From NCBI GenBank assembly GCA_015999985.1, contig JAECRA010000024.1, forward strand, positions 1-59,191: 59,191 nucleotides of DNA, given 5' to 3'. This document shows positions 51,107 through 59,191 of the stretch, in pieces; the first letter of the stretch is position 1, and each line of letters starts with the position of its first letter. Origin of the DNA: Comamonadaceae bacterium (lineage in GTDB: Bacteria > Pseudomonadota > Gammaproteobacteria > Burkholderiales > Burkholderiaceae_C). A program made the translations under genes and the position numbers. The notes beneath the pieces were generated by a model. The model searched no databases. It was not told the origin of the DNA and worked only from the letters and a program-made list of their open reading frames with translations.

Positions 51107-52000
51107 TCAGGCGTTTTTGATCATGGTCCCGAAAGCCTGGTCGGTCAGCACTTCAAGCAAAAGCGCATGCGGCACACGGCCATCGATGATGTGAACAGCA
51201 TTGACCCCGCTTTTGGCGGCATCCAGTGCGCCAGCAATCTTGGGCAGCATGCCACCGCTGATAGTGCCGTCTGCTACCAGATCGTCAATATCGCCAGGCG
51301 TGAGCTCGGGCAGCAACTGACCTTGTTTGTCCAGCACCCCAGGAATGTTGGTGAGCATCAGGAGCTTTTCCGCTTGCAACTCCATCGCAAGGCGGGCTGC
51401 TACGACGTCCGCATTGATGTTGTAGCTCTCATTCTCCGCGCCGAATCCGATGGGACTGACGACGGGAATAAAGGCATCGTCCTGCAACGCCTTGACCACA
51501 CTTGGATCAATGAACTCGATATCGCCTACCTGACCCACGTCGTGTTCAAGGGTAGGATCCTTCTGGTCAACCATCTTGAGCTTGCGAGCGCGAATGAGGC
51601 CGCCGTCCCTGCCGGTCAGCCCAACCGCCTTGCCACCAGCCTGATTGATCAGGCCCACGATGTCCTGCTGCACCTCGCCGGCCAAGACCCATTCGACCAC
51701 TTCCATAGTCTCTGCATCGGTGACTCGCATGCCCTGGATGAAGCGGCCTTCCTTGCCAAGCCGCTTGAGCGCTGCTTCAATCTGCGGGCCGCCCCCGTGA
51801 ACCACGACAGGGTTGATGCCGACCAGCTTGAGCAGAACCACATCTTCCGCAAAATCTTGCTGCAGTGCTGGGTCAGTCATGGCGTTGCCGCCATATTTGA
51901 TGACCATGGTCTTGCCGTGAAACTTACGGATGTAGGGCAAGGCCTGGGCCAGGATCTCGGCCTTGTCTCGCGGAGGAATTTGAACTTCTTCGGTATTCAT
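51107..52000 (-). CDS. argB: Acetylglutamate kinase
   Basis: A 297-residue kinase of the arginine pathway that phosphorylates N-acetylglutamate. The start at 52000 ([20 protein letters not shown]) fits the family better than the longer frame. Motifs are [20 protein letters not shown] with the phosphate-binding Lys, [40 protein letters not shown] and [20 protein letters not shown] (catalytic Lys), then [25 protein letters not shown]. Complete and of usual length. It is followed by a hairpin and slmA, and preceded by the WecA-like gene on the same strand. Confidence 0.97.
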   Translation of the reverse strand: MNTEEVQIPPRDKAEILAQALPYIRKFHGKTMVIKYGGNAMTDPALQQDFAEDVVLLKLVGINPVVVHGGGPQIEAALKRLGKEGRFIQGMRVTDAETMEVVEWVLAGEVQQDIVGLINQAGGKAVGLTGRDGGLIRARKLKMVDQKDPTLEHDVGQVGDIEFIDPSVVKALQDDAFIPVVSPIGFGAENESYNINADVVAARLAMELQAEKLLMLTNIPGVLDKQGQLLPELTPGDIDDLVADGTISGGMLPKIAGALDAAKSGVNAVHIIDGRVPHALLLEVLTDQAFGTMIKNA

Positions 52001-52142
52001 GGCGGACTCTGAGTGGAGAATGAATCGGTGATGATAATTTTCACCGGGCTGATGCTTGCTTGCAGAAACCGTGGAACTGGGAGAGCCATTGAGGGTCCCA
52101 CAGAAATCGACTGACGTGAGCCATATCGCTTGCTGCCCGCGC

Positions 52143-53252
52143 CTATTGCCGCGGCGGCTGAAACACACGCGGCACTTTGAAACGCACCAGCATCACATAG
52201 GCTGCAACGTAACTCACCGCGAACAACAAGCAAAACACCAGCAATACGCCGCTGTACCGCCAAAACAGCGTCGCCGGCACCACCGTCAGCACAATGAAGC
52301 TCCAGAGATAGGGGGACGTGCGGTTGTTGCGCTTGAGCATATTCTTGACTTCGTCTTCATGCAGCACACTGCGCACCAGCCGGCGGTACACCAGTTGATG
52401 GAGATGCAGCGCGTCCGCCATACCCGGAGAGACCCCTCGCCAAAGCTTGCGATAAATCGAAAATATGGTCTCCCACACAGGGTAAATCAACAGCAGCAAG
52501 GGGAACCATGGCGAAACGGTGGGATGTCTGTGCACCAACAGCAGGCTGATGGTTGCAATCAACAAGCCCCATACATAGGCACCTGCATCGCCCGCAAAAA
52601 TGAGTCCGCGCGGATAGTTCCAGACCAGGAAACCGGCTGTGGCCGCGGCCAGCGCAATGGCCATGGCAGCAAGCTCGCGATCACCTACCTGTATGGCCAC
52701 GTGAGTGAGCGCTAGGCACACGACCAGCGCTACGGCACCAGCCAAGCCGTTATAGCCATCAATGATGTTGAACGCATGAGGCAACCCGGTCACGGCCAAC
52801 ACGGCCAGCGCCACGCCCAGCCAGTGCCAACGACTCCAGACCCCATCAACCCAATCAAAGCCCAGGCTGGGTACCGCAATGTCCAGAAGCCACCATGCGA
52901 GCAAGCCCGAACTCAAGGTGAGCAGCAGACGCCAGCGCACGGTGAGCCGCTGCGTAAGATCTTCCAGCACACCCCCAGCTACAGCGGGAAGCAGCATGAA
53001 CAGCCATCGGTGCAGGCCAGAGTCAAGTTCAATGTTGCCTGCCATGCCCGCCCATTGCAGCAAAGGCAACGAAGCGAGGGCTAGAGTCCACCCCATCAAC
53101 AACCCCACCCCGCCCATTCGGGGAACGTGCCCAACATGAAATCGCTGTGGCGCGTCCGGTGCGTAATGGGAAAAAGAACGGATAAACACCCGGCGCACCC
53201 AGACGGTGAACACAAGGGACATCACGAAAGCGAGCAGCGCAAGGGAAATCAT
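52143..53252 (-). CDS. WecA/MraY-type polyprenyl-phosphate sugar-1-phosphate transferase
   Basis: A 369-residue polytopic enzyme of about ten helices. Motifs are [40 protein letters not shown] (in place of the usual DDxxD), [20 protein letters not shown] with the catalytic Asp-Gly, [20 protein letters not shown] and the cytoplasmic loop [15 protein letters not shown] with the HxH of this family. It transfers a hexosamine-1-phosphate onto undecaprenyl phosphate to start O-antigen, capsule or another lipid-linked glycan. The gene is divergent from the giant glycosyltransferase, which supports a surface-polysaccharide role. Confidence 0.92.
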   Translation of the reverse strand: MISLALLAFVMSLVFTVWVRRVFIRSFSHYAPDAPQRFHVGHVPRMGGVGLLMGWTLALASLPLLQWAGMAGNIELDSGLHRWLFMLLPAVAGGVLEDLTQRLTVRWRLLLTLSSGLLAWWLLDIAVPSLGFDWVDGVWSRWHWLGVALAVLAVTGLPHAFNIIDGYNGLAGAVALVVCLALTHVAIQVGDRELAAMAIALAAATAGFLVWNYPRGLIFAGDAGAYVWGLLIATISLLLVHRHPTVSPWFPLLLLIYPVWETIFSIYRKLWRGVSPGMADALHLHQLVYRRLVRSVLHEDEVKNMLKRNNRTSPYLWSFIVLTVVPATLFWRYSGVLLVFCLLFAVSYVAAYVMLVRFKVPRVFQPPRQ

Positions 53253-53561
53253 GGGTGTTGATCACCGAATCCGGCGGTGCTCAGTTTAGGCGTGTAGCTG
53301 TGCTTTTTTTCGGTGGTCGACAGCTTTATGTTTTGTAACAAACGATGCGCCAAACTCCCTTGGCTAAATCGCAGGCAAAAAGCCGTGCATGGTAGCATCA
53401 CGCCCTCATCTTCGGGGAATAGCGCAAGATAAGTAGTAGCCGTGCCCCCAAGAGTCTCACGGAGGAGCCCAAAGAGCGACATCGGTACCAGTAATTAGTT
53501 TTGCTGGATTGAATATCCCAGGCTCCTGGACGTTCTCCGCTCTTCGGCATTGAAGATTCTC
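53253..53561. other. Divergent intergenic region upstream of the glycan genes
   Basis: It holds both promoters. No ops/JUMPstart element was found; GGCGGTGC near 53272 is not close enough. A 77-codon minus frame (53249-53482) has no family features and was not accepted. The stretch 53290-53340 is AT-richer than its flanks. Confidence 0.4.
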
Positions 53562-56500
53562 ATGGCGCCAACTGTTTCCCCGCTGCATATCTATGAGCGG
53601 CAAATCGATTCCCGCGAACGAACGTCACTATCTGTTCTTGCCGGCCACATACCTCCGAACGCGCGCGTGCTCGACCTCGGCTGCGGCAGTGGTGCCGTTG
53701 GACGGTATTTGAAGGAACAGCATAGCGGCGTCACCATAGATGGGCTGACCATCAGTGCGGACGAGGCCAAACTCGCTTCCGCTCATTACCGCCGCGTCGA
53801 AGTGGCTGATCTGGACACCGTGAAGCTAGGGGACGTGTTTGACGCCGCCAGCTACGACATCATCATTTGCGCAGACGTCCTGGAACATATTCGGCACCCG
53901 GATCGCGTCCTGGGAGAATGCAAGCAGTTACTGGCTCCCGGCGGGCGGGCCTTGCTGTCCATCCCGAACGTGGCGTATACCGGCCTGATCGCCGAATTGA
54001 TGGCGGGCGAATTCCTGTATCGGCCCGAGGGCCTGCTTGATGAAACCCACGTCCATTTCTTCACGCGGCTCAGCCTGCAGAGATTTCTGGCCGAACAAAG
54101 GTGGGTGGCCGAACACCTGGAAACCATTGATCGCGAGTTACCAAACTCCGAATTCAGGTCGTCGTTTGACGCCCTGCCGCCCAGTGTGGCCAGACATTTG
54201 CTGGCGCTGCCAGACGCACTGACCTATCAGTTCATTGCGATTATCCGACCCCTGGTTGCAGGCGAACAGCTAAGCACCGTCAGTCGTGAAATCGACTCCC
54301 CCGTCTTGCCTGCACGCGCATTTTTCACCGCCGAGCTTTTCCTCGGCACCGAAAGTGGTGAGTCCAACAAGGCCTTCACACAAGAAGGCAAGATCAGCGC
54401 TGCAGGCGTCATAGGGACGCCTCGCCAGACCTTGCGATTTGATCTGCCTGCGGCTCAGAAAGCGCACACCTTGCGCCTCGATCCTGCCGACCGCCCCGGC
54501 TTCGTCCATTTCCACGCCATGCGCCTGTACGCCGCCGACGGCACACGCCTTTGGCAATGGCAAGGCGAAGATGGCGCTTTGCTTGCGAGCGCGCCTCATC
54601 AGGAAATGCTGTTCCGCCCGCTGGGCGATGTTTCGTCTACCGTGCTTGCGCTGTTGCATGGAAACGACCCCTGGGTGGAGCTGCCCATCACGGCGCCGGT
54701 CGCAGCCGCTGCCGCAGGAGGCCACCTGGAGGTTGACATGGGCTGGCCCATGTCGGCTGATTATCTGGCGCTGGCCAGCGCAGTCACCGAATTCGAAACC
54801 AGAACACAGTTGGCAGAAAGCCGGATTGCCAGGACCAGGGAAGAGCTGCAGGCGTCACACCAGCTTGAACTGACACGCCTCCACCGCGAATTAGGCGACC
54901 AGATTGAAGGCGAACGACTGGAAGTCGCTGAGCGTCATCATCAAGAGCTCAGCCGACTCCATCAGCAATTCGGGGCTCAGCACGAGCAACTGGCCGTCAA
55001 TCATGCAGAGGAATTGGGCAGATTCCGGCGCGCCCTCGCAGTTCAGTCCAACGACCTGCGCAACCATAAACTGCAGTTGCAAGAGGCCATCCAGCACATT
55101 CAATTCCTGGAGAACTCCACCGTCTTTCGAGCCAGCCGACCTCTGGTGCGCGCCAAAATGAAGTTGGATCAATTGCTGGGCCGAGGCCCGGTTGCCGCGG
55201 ATCCCAGCCAAGTCAAGTTGGCACAGCCCGTCACTCCGCCTGATCACCCCGTTGACGTGATCGTCCCCGTCTATCGCGGTTTGGCTGACACTCAGTGCTG
55301 CGTGCTTTCCGTGCTGCGCTCTGAATGCCGCACACCCTGGCGGCTTATTGTCATCAACGATGCCAGTCCAGAGCCGGAAGTAACCGCCTGGCTACGGGAG
55401 ATTGCCACCACTGATTCGCGGATTGAACTGCTCGAAAACGAAACCAACCTGGGATTCGTGGGCACGGTCAATCGCGGTATGGCGCTTTCAGGCACCCATG
55501 ACACACTGCTACTCAACAGCGACGCTGAGGTGGCCAACGACTGGCTCGACCGCATCCGCGCAGCGGCCTACTGCGACCAGAAGGTGGCGTCTGTCACGCC
55601 TTTTTCCAACAACGCCACCATATGCAGCTACCCACGCTTCTGTGCGGACAACGAACTGCCAGAAGGTTGGGACACCGCCCGGCTTGACGCCCTGTTTGCT
55701 CGCACCAGTCCAGGCCAGGTCGTCGATGTTCCCACGGGCATCGGCTTTTGCATGTACATCAGGCGGGACGCCCTGCAAGCCATCGGATTGTTCGACGTTG
55801 AGAATTTTGGCAAAGGCTACGGCGAAGAAAACGATTTCTGTATTCGAGCCTCGGACGCTGGCTGGCGAAACCTGCACGTGCTGGACACCTTCGTGCGCCA
55901 CGCCGGTGGCGTAAGCTTCGGCGCTGCAAAGAGCCCTCGTGAGCGCGCGGCCATGGAGACCCTCCGCCGACTGCACCCGCGCTATGAAGGCGACGTCATG
56001 CGCTTTTTGCAGGTGGATCCGGCCCAACAGGCTCGCCTTGCCGCAGACATCGCTCGAATTCAGGATGGCCATCGGCCGGTCATTCTTGCCATATTGCACG
56101 ACCGCCAGGGCGGTACCGAGCGGCACGTCCATGAACTGGCGTCCGCTTTGCGGGAGCGGGCGCAGTTCCTGGTGCTCAGACCCCTGCCGGGCCATCGCGT
56201 AAGCATTCGCTTGCCAGATCCTGAAGAGAGCTTTGAGCTCGTCTACACGCTGCCTGGCGAGCAAGCGGTGTTGATCGACACCTTGTTGCGCTTTGGTGTA
56301 CAGCACGTGCATTTCCATCATTTGCTGGGCAACGGAGAGTTCGTACGGACTTTGCCTGAGCAATTGGGCGTGAGCTTCGACTTCACGGCGCACGACTACT
56401 ACACCATCTGCCCTCAGATATCTCTGACTGACCGAACCAACAGCTATTGCGGCGAGTTAGGTCCGGAGCAGTGCGGTAAGTGCCTGGCCAACTCGCCTGC

Positions 56501-57458
56501 ACCAGAAGGCATGGACATTGTGACTTGGCGCCGTGCGCACGCTGAATTTCTCTCCGGTGCCAGATTTTTGATTGCGCCCGCGCGTGACGCGCTCGGGCGA
56601 ATCGCCAAGCTGGTGCCCGGCACGGCGGCACGGGTGGTGCCGCATACCGACATCGATCACACGGCGTCATTACCCGCGCCTCAACCAGCGCGGCTTGAAG
56701 GCAGCCGTCCACTGAGGGTTGCGGTGATTGGCGCTCTCAGCACCATCAAAGGCGCTGATGTACTTGAAGACGTTGCCGTGGCTGCGGCCAAGCAAGGCGC
56801 CAGCGTAGAGTTTCACTTGATCGGCTATGGGTATCGGGCGCTGCGCACCCAGCCGGGCGCCAGGTTGACAGTGCATGGCAAGTATGAAGACAAAGAGCTG
56901 CCATCGCTGCTGCAGTGGCTGCAACCCGACCTGGTTTGGTTTCCAGCCCAATGGCCAGAAACCTACAGCTATACGCTTTCCGCTTGCCTGCAAGGCGGGT
57001 GGCCAGTGGTCGCCCCCGATCTTGGCGCATTCTCAGAGCGCCTGACCGGCCGCGCCTGGAGTTGGGTCACAGCCTGGCAAAAAACGCCTGCTCAGTGGGT
57101 GTCTTTTTTCGAGGATATTCGCGCCCGCCACTTCGCCACCGGTCAAGGGCCGTCAGCGCCTGTACCCAACATGGAGTCCAGTGCTCAACACGAACTGTTG
57201 GCCAATGCCAGCGTGGGCGACTCCGCCAAATGGTATGCCGCTGAGTACATGCAGGGGCTGGCCGCGCCTTCGGGCCAAGGGCCGGAGCTGCAAGCGCTTC
57301 TTCGTCAAGCCTCTTCCACGTCCCCGGTATCTGAGGGAAGCAAAGGGCTTCTGCTCAGCTTGTTGGTACGCCTGCGCTCCACGCCCGTTCTGTCTGGCGT
57401 TGCCAGAGCGATCCCGCTGCGCTGGCAGACACGCGTCAAGAGTTGGCTGAAGAAGTAG
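53562..57458 (+). CDS. Giant methyltransferase / coiled-coil / GT2 / GT-B glycosyltransferase
   Basis: About 1,298 residues from the ATG at 53562; the frame can also start with TTG at 53550. Four regions are visible. Residues 15-190: class I SAM methyltransferase (ARVLDLGCGSGAVGRYLKEQ, ADVLEHIRHPDRVLGECKQL). Residues 250-400: unrecognised, beta-rich. Residues 410-515: coiled coil (LTRLHRELGDQIEGERLEVA and similar). Residues 560-830: GT2 domain (VDVIVPVYRGLADTQCCVLS, NLGFVGTVNRGM, LLLNSDAEV, FGKGYGEENDFCIRASDAGW). Residues 835-1290: GT-B domain (ILHDRQGGTERHVHELASAL, VIGALSTIKGADVLEDVAVA, WFPAQWPETYSYTLSACLQG). Such fusions assemble O-antigen, capsule or glycoprotein glycans. Monocistronic as far as seen. 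Confidence 0.88.
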   Translation: MAPTVSPLHIYERQIDSRERTSLSVLAGHIPPNARVLDLGCGSGAVGRYLKEQHSGVTIDGLTISADEAKLASAHYRRVEVADLDTVKLGDVFDAASYDIIICADVLEHIRHPDRVLGECKQLLAPGGRALLSIPNVAYTGLIAELMAGEFLYRPEGLLDETHVHFFTRLSLQRFLAEQRWVAEHLETIDRELPNSEFRSSFDALPPSVARHLLALPDALTYQFIAIIRPLVAGEQLSTVSREIDSPVLPARAFFTAELFLGTESGESNKAFTQEGKISAAGVIGTPRQTLRFDLPAAQKAHTLRLDPADRPGFVHFHAMRLYAADGTRLWQWQGEDGALLASAPHQEMLFRPLGDVSSTVLALLHGNDPWVELPITAPVAAAAAGGHLEVDMGWPMSADYLALASAVTEFETRTQLAESRIARTREELQASHQLELTRLHRELGDQIEGERLEVAERHHQELSRLHQQFGAQHEQLAVNHAEELGRFRRALAVQSNDLRNHKLQLQEAIQHIQFLENSTVFRASRPLVRAKMKLDQLLGRGPVAADPSQVKLAQPVTPPDHPVDVIVPVYRGLADTQCCVLSVLRSECRTPWRLIVINDASPEPEVTAWLREIATTDSRIELLENETNLGFVGTVNRGMALSGTHDTLLLNSDAEVANDWLDRIRAAAYCDQKVASVTPFSNNATICSYPRFCADNELPEGWDTARLDALFARTSPGQVVDVPTGIGFCMYIRRDALQAIGLFDVENFGKGYGEENDFCIRASDAGWRNLHVLDTFVRHAGGVSFGAAKSPRERAAMETLRRLHPRYEGDVMRFLQVDPAQQARLAADIARIQDGHRPVILAILHDRQGGTERHVHELASALRERAQFLVLRPLPGHRVSIRLPDPEESFELVYTLPGEQAVLIDTLLRFGVQHVHFHHLLGNGEFVRTLPEQLGVSFDFTAHDYYTICPQISLTDRTNSYCGELGPEQCGKCLANSPAPEGMDIVTWRRAHAEFLSGARFLIAPARDALGRIAKLVPGTAARVVPHTDIDHTASLPAPQPARLEGSRPLRVAVIGALSTIKGADVLEDVAVAAAKQGASVEFHLIGYGYRALRTQPGARLTVHGKYEDKELPSLLQWLQPDLVWFPAQWPETYSYTLSACLQGGWPVVAPDLGAFSERLTGRAWSWVTAWQKTPAQWVSFFEDIRARHFATGQGPSAPVPNMESSAQHELLANASVGDSAKWYAAEYMQGLAAPSGQGPELQALLRQASSTSPVSEGSKGLLLSLLVRLRSTPVLSGVARAIPLRWQTRVKSWLKK

Positions 57459-57486
57459 GCACAGCCTGAAAACACACCAGCAATCG

Positions 57487-57500
57487 GGGGCGCTCGCCCC
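57487..57500 (+). terminator. Short GC hairpin after the giant glycosyltransferase
   Basis: GGGGC (57487-57491) and GCCCC (57496-57500) pair around a 4-nt loop 28 bp after the stop. No T-run; a weak candidate. Confidence 0.3.
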
Positions 57501-57666
57501 GGCGCCGGTGAGGATTCCCCGCGGCAGCACAAAGCGCTATTGCAACTGGCGCCTCATGTCCCATACCTGGCCGCCGGCACTCTATCTAACTGCTGCGCTT
57601 ACTAACCGTTCGATTTCCAATGAGCGGCTGTGGTGCAAACTTGTTTTGCCACTTTGCAGCAAGTGC

Positions 57667-58218
57667 TCAGGCTTCAGCCAAGACAGTTGCGCAAAAATTA
57701 ATGCAACTACGACAGGACGCTGCAGCTTGCTGCAGAGCTACTTCGAAGCTCCTGGCTTCCGATATTGCGCTGAGAATTACCCTGGTACACGCACCACTCT
57801 TAGCTGAGCGAGTGTCCCCCTGTGTCAGCACATAAAAATCTTGCTGCAACGCTACTTGACTCACCCAGTTTTCCTGAAGGTTAGTTTCCAGAGTCGCGAG
57901 CACGACTTCAGCGTCAGATGTGAGTTGCGCCGCGAGCTGAAGTTTGCCCTCTGCTTGCATAGCCTCATCGGACAGCGCATCGCACTGGCTCTGCAAAACT
58001 GCAAAGCGCTGAACAATCTCCGTTCCCTCTGAAAGCAAACTTATTCCGTAAGCAATGGCGTCTTCAATAGCAGCGGCTTCCTCTGCAGGGCGTCTCTCTC
58101 TGTGTTCGTTTTCCAGCGTTTTCCACCCTTGCGCTGTGGTCGGCATAGACGAAAACGCCATATTGCTCAAATTCGGGTTTTCCGCTGAAAAACGATGCGA
58201 TGTGTATTGAAAGATCAT
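57667..58218 (-). CDS. Hypothetical helical protein
   Basis: A 183-residue protein from an ATG at 58218; ATGs at 58161 and 58146 are alternatives. No recognised family. The body is mostly helical and weakly coiled-coil (EEAAAIEDAIAYGISLLSEG, TEIVQRFAVLQSQCDALSDE, AMQAEGKLQLAAQLTSDAEV). Two Cys occur in CRSCINFCATVL near the C-terminus. No signal peptide. Lower GC content than its neighbours and an AT-rich upstream region (58220-58320) suggest an acquired orphan gene at the edge of the glycan locus. Confidence 0.6.
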   Translation of the reverse strand: MIFQYTSHRFSAENPNLSNMAFSSMPTTAQGWKTLENEHRERRPAEEAAAIEDAIAYGISLLSEGTEIVQRFAVLQSQCDALSDEAMQAEGKLQLAAQLTSDAEVVLATLETNLQENWVSQVALQQDFYVLTQGDTRSAKSGACTRVILSAISEARSFEVALQQAAASCRSCINFCATVLAEA

Positions 58219-58499
58219 AGAAGATTTAACTGTTTGAAAGAATTCATAAGTTTAAATAATCATAATCATTTAATCCGTAAGAGAGTATTTTATTAGTATA
58301 TTTCCATGCGTCACTCAAGAATTTCTACAACCGGCCACCGGCCACCGGCCACCGGCCACCAGCCGCCAGATCACCGGGCAGCGTAAGCGGCCGGTTCGAG
58401 GGCACTCGAGCTATGAGCCCGCTTAGGCGACCTCTACCTCAGCCAGGCAGCCCTGATGGCTTTGAACTTCTATAGAAGTTGAACCCACGCAGGCATTGG
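58219..58499. other. AT-rich promoter region with short tandem repeat
   Basis: 58219-58320 is strongly AT-rich (TAAATAATCATAATCATTTA) and is probably the promoter of the hypothetical gene. CGGCCAC is repeated four times in tandem at 58332-58359. No gene was recognised in the rest; the stop of the methyltransferase gene is at 58500. Confidence 0.5.
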
Positions 58500-59191
58500 C
58501 TAACGCTTGGAAATTACCCAGGCGTCTTGATGGTGCCAGAACCATGTGGGCGCGAAAAGCAGCAATTGGTCCGCACCGATGTGCTGGGACACCTGCGCCT
58601 GCACGAACTCAGCGCTGGTGAAAGCAGTCCCGTACTCTTGCGCGTCTATGGCGTTGGACTCGCTAGAAGGCGCAAAAAAGAATCCTTCGTCATCCAGCAC
58701 AACGCCCTGGCGACGCACAGCCTCTGCGCCGTGCGTGGTGAACACCAGCAGGCCACCTGGCGCGACACTCTCATACAGCCTGGTCAACCAGCGCGACCAA
58801 CTGCTTTTGGGCAGATGGCTGAACAGTGAGAGCACAAACACCACCTCATACTGTTCTGGTGTGACCAGTTCCTCGGGTCGGGATGCAGAAGCAAATGCAC
58901 GCACACCCAGGGTGTCACGCGCAAAGTCTACGGCGTCGGTCACGACATCAGAAGCTGTCACGCTCTGCGCACCAATGGCTTTGACCAGGTGGCGCGTGAA
59001 CCGGCCATGACCACTGGCAAACTCCAGGAAGCTCTTCACACCCAGCAATGGCCGTCCCGCCGACTCCAGCAGCAGCATCAGTTCAGCCAGCGTGCGCCAA
59101 CCATCGGCCATGTAGTCCCGAAGAGGATTGATCGAGGTCGGATGGCCGTCGAAGAACCGGAAAATGTCGTCTTGCGGAGATATCTCGCAAT
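58500..59191 (-). CDS. Class I SAM-dependent methyltransferase, 5' end outside window
   Basis: The frame is open to the right edge, beyond the ATG at 59111: the upstream codons read DDIFRFFDGHPTSINPLRDY before MADGWRTLAELMLLLESAGR, so the gene starts outside. SAM motif I is FLEFASGHGRFTRHL, motif II is around SVTASDVVTDAVDFARDTLG, and EVVFVLSLFSHLPKSSWSRW with LYESVAPGGLLVFTTHG follow. The C-terminus FAPTWFWHHQDAWVISKR is complete. Its position beside the giant glycosyltransferase suggests modification of a surface glycan or its lipid carrier. Confidence 0.85.
   Translation of the reverse strand, partial: CEISPQDDIFRFFDGHPTSINPLRDYMADGWRTLAELMLLLESAGRPLLGVKSFLEFASGHGRFTRHLVKAIGAQSVTASDVVTDAVDFARDTLGVRAFASASRPEELVTPEQYEVVFVLSLFSHLPKSSWSRWLTRLYESVAPGGLLVFTTHGAEAVRRQGVVLDDEGFFFAPSSESNAIDAQEYGTAFTSAEFVQAQVSQHIGADQLLLFAPTWFWHHQDAWVISKR

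Noticed and set aside
53265..53280. Possible ops/JUMPstart element upstream of the glycan genes
   Set aside because: GGCGGTGC differs from the GGCGGTAG core and lacks the surrounding conserved sequence.
53249..53482. 77-codon minus frame between the WecA-like gene and the giant glycosyltransferase
   Set aside because: No ribosome binding site, no motifs; it lies in a divergent promoter region.
58332..58359. CGGCCAC tandem repeat as a CRISPR-like array
   Set aside because: Units are 7 bp and directly adjacent without spacers; a simple tandem repeat.

Overview
The window reads as a chromosomal segment from a GC-rich betaproteobacterium of the order Burkholderiales, most like the family Comamonadaceae. 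The grounds are the gene repertoire (Atm1-type exporter, DUF2970 and DUF1304 small proteins, the DUF898/M48 pair, argB next to slmA, an 808-codon FadN-type fusion) and the class of GC-rich palindromic repeats between genes. The genus was not determined. No tRNA, rRNA operon, prophage or CRISPR array was seen. The one clear stable RNA is RNase P RNA (rnpB).

Layout. (1) 1-2090: the N-terminal 696 codons of gltB, running off the left edge. (2) 2091-7100: an accessory block with a sensor kinase/FixJ-type regulator pair, an exported HbpS-like (DUF336) protein, an exported ankyrin protein and a REP-associated (Y1) transposase; GGGGTCAG motifs lie near both ends. (3) 7103-10078: a large surface protein with 111-residue tandem repeats and an IPTL-CTERM-like sorting tail. 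(4) 10254-17736: NUDIX-metallo-beta-lactamase fusion, DUF898 membrane protein with an M48 protease, small membrane proteins, a MITE-like element and a two-gene cytochrome c operon. (5) 17847-27442: rnpB, cysK, a hypothetical gene, a COG2509-type flavoprotein, htpX, DUF3025, cardiolipin synthase, pyrC and rnk. (6) 27788-30845: a TRAP transporter. (7) 31037-33921: a second ankyrin protein, divergent from an orphan LuxR-type regulator. (8) 34121-37305: gltIJKL, a glutamate/aspartate ABC importer, with a strong intrinsic terminator between gltI and gltJ. (9) 37491-40535: Atm1-type exporter, YciA-like thioesterase, GNAT acetyltransferase. (10) 40848-49998: a fatty-acid degradation cluster (TetR regulator with an 11-bp-arm operator, acyl-CoA dehydrogenase, DUF2147, hydroxyacyl-CoA dehydrogenase/enoyl-CoA hydratase fusion, DUF559 endonuclease, thiolase, thioesterase, enoyl-CoA hydratase). 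(11) 50335-53252: slmA, argB and a WecA/MraY-type sugar-phosphate transferase. (12) 53562-59191: start of a surface-glycan region with a giant methyltransferase/coiled-coil/GT2/GT-B protein, an orphan hypothetical gene in AT-rich DNA, and a methyltransferase that runs off the right edge.

How the genes work together. gltB is ammonium assimilation and gltIJKL is glutamate/aspartate uptake. The fatty-acid block holds activities for every beta-oxidation step after acyl-CoA activation, plus two thioesterases, probably under its own TetR repressor. The WecA-like enzyme and the giant glycosyltransferase suggest lipid-linked glycan synthesis. The HbpS/kinase/regulator block recalls the Streptomyces HbpS-SenS-SenR redox sensor and is the best candidate for an uncharacterised signalling system. 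A second notable signal is a dispersed GC-rich repeat that sits at or within a few bases of stop codons at five loci, probably as a shared 3'-end element.

Coordinates come from reading the sequence by eye. Several start codons were moved inward from the longest frame where a ribosome binding site, a signal peptide or an ATGA overlap supported it. No database search was possible, so family names rest on recognised motifs.
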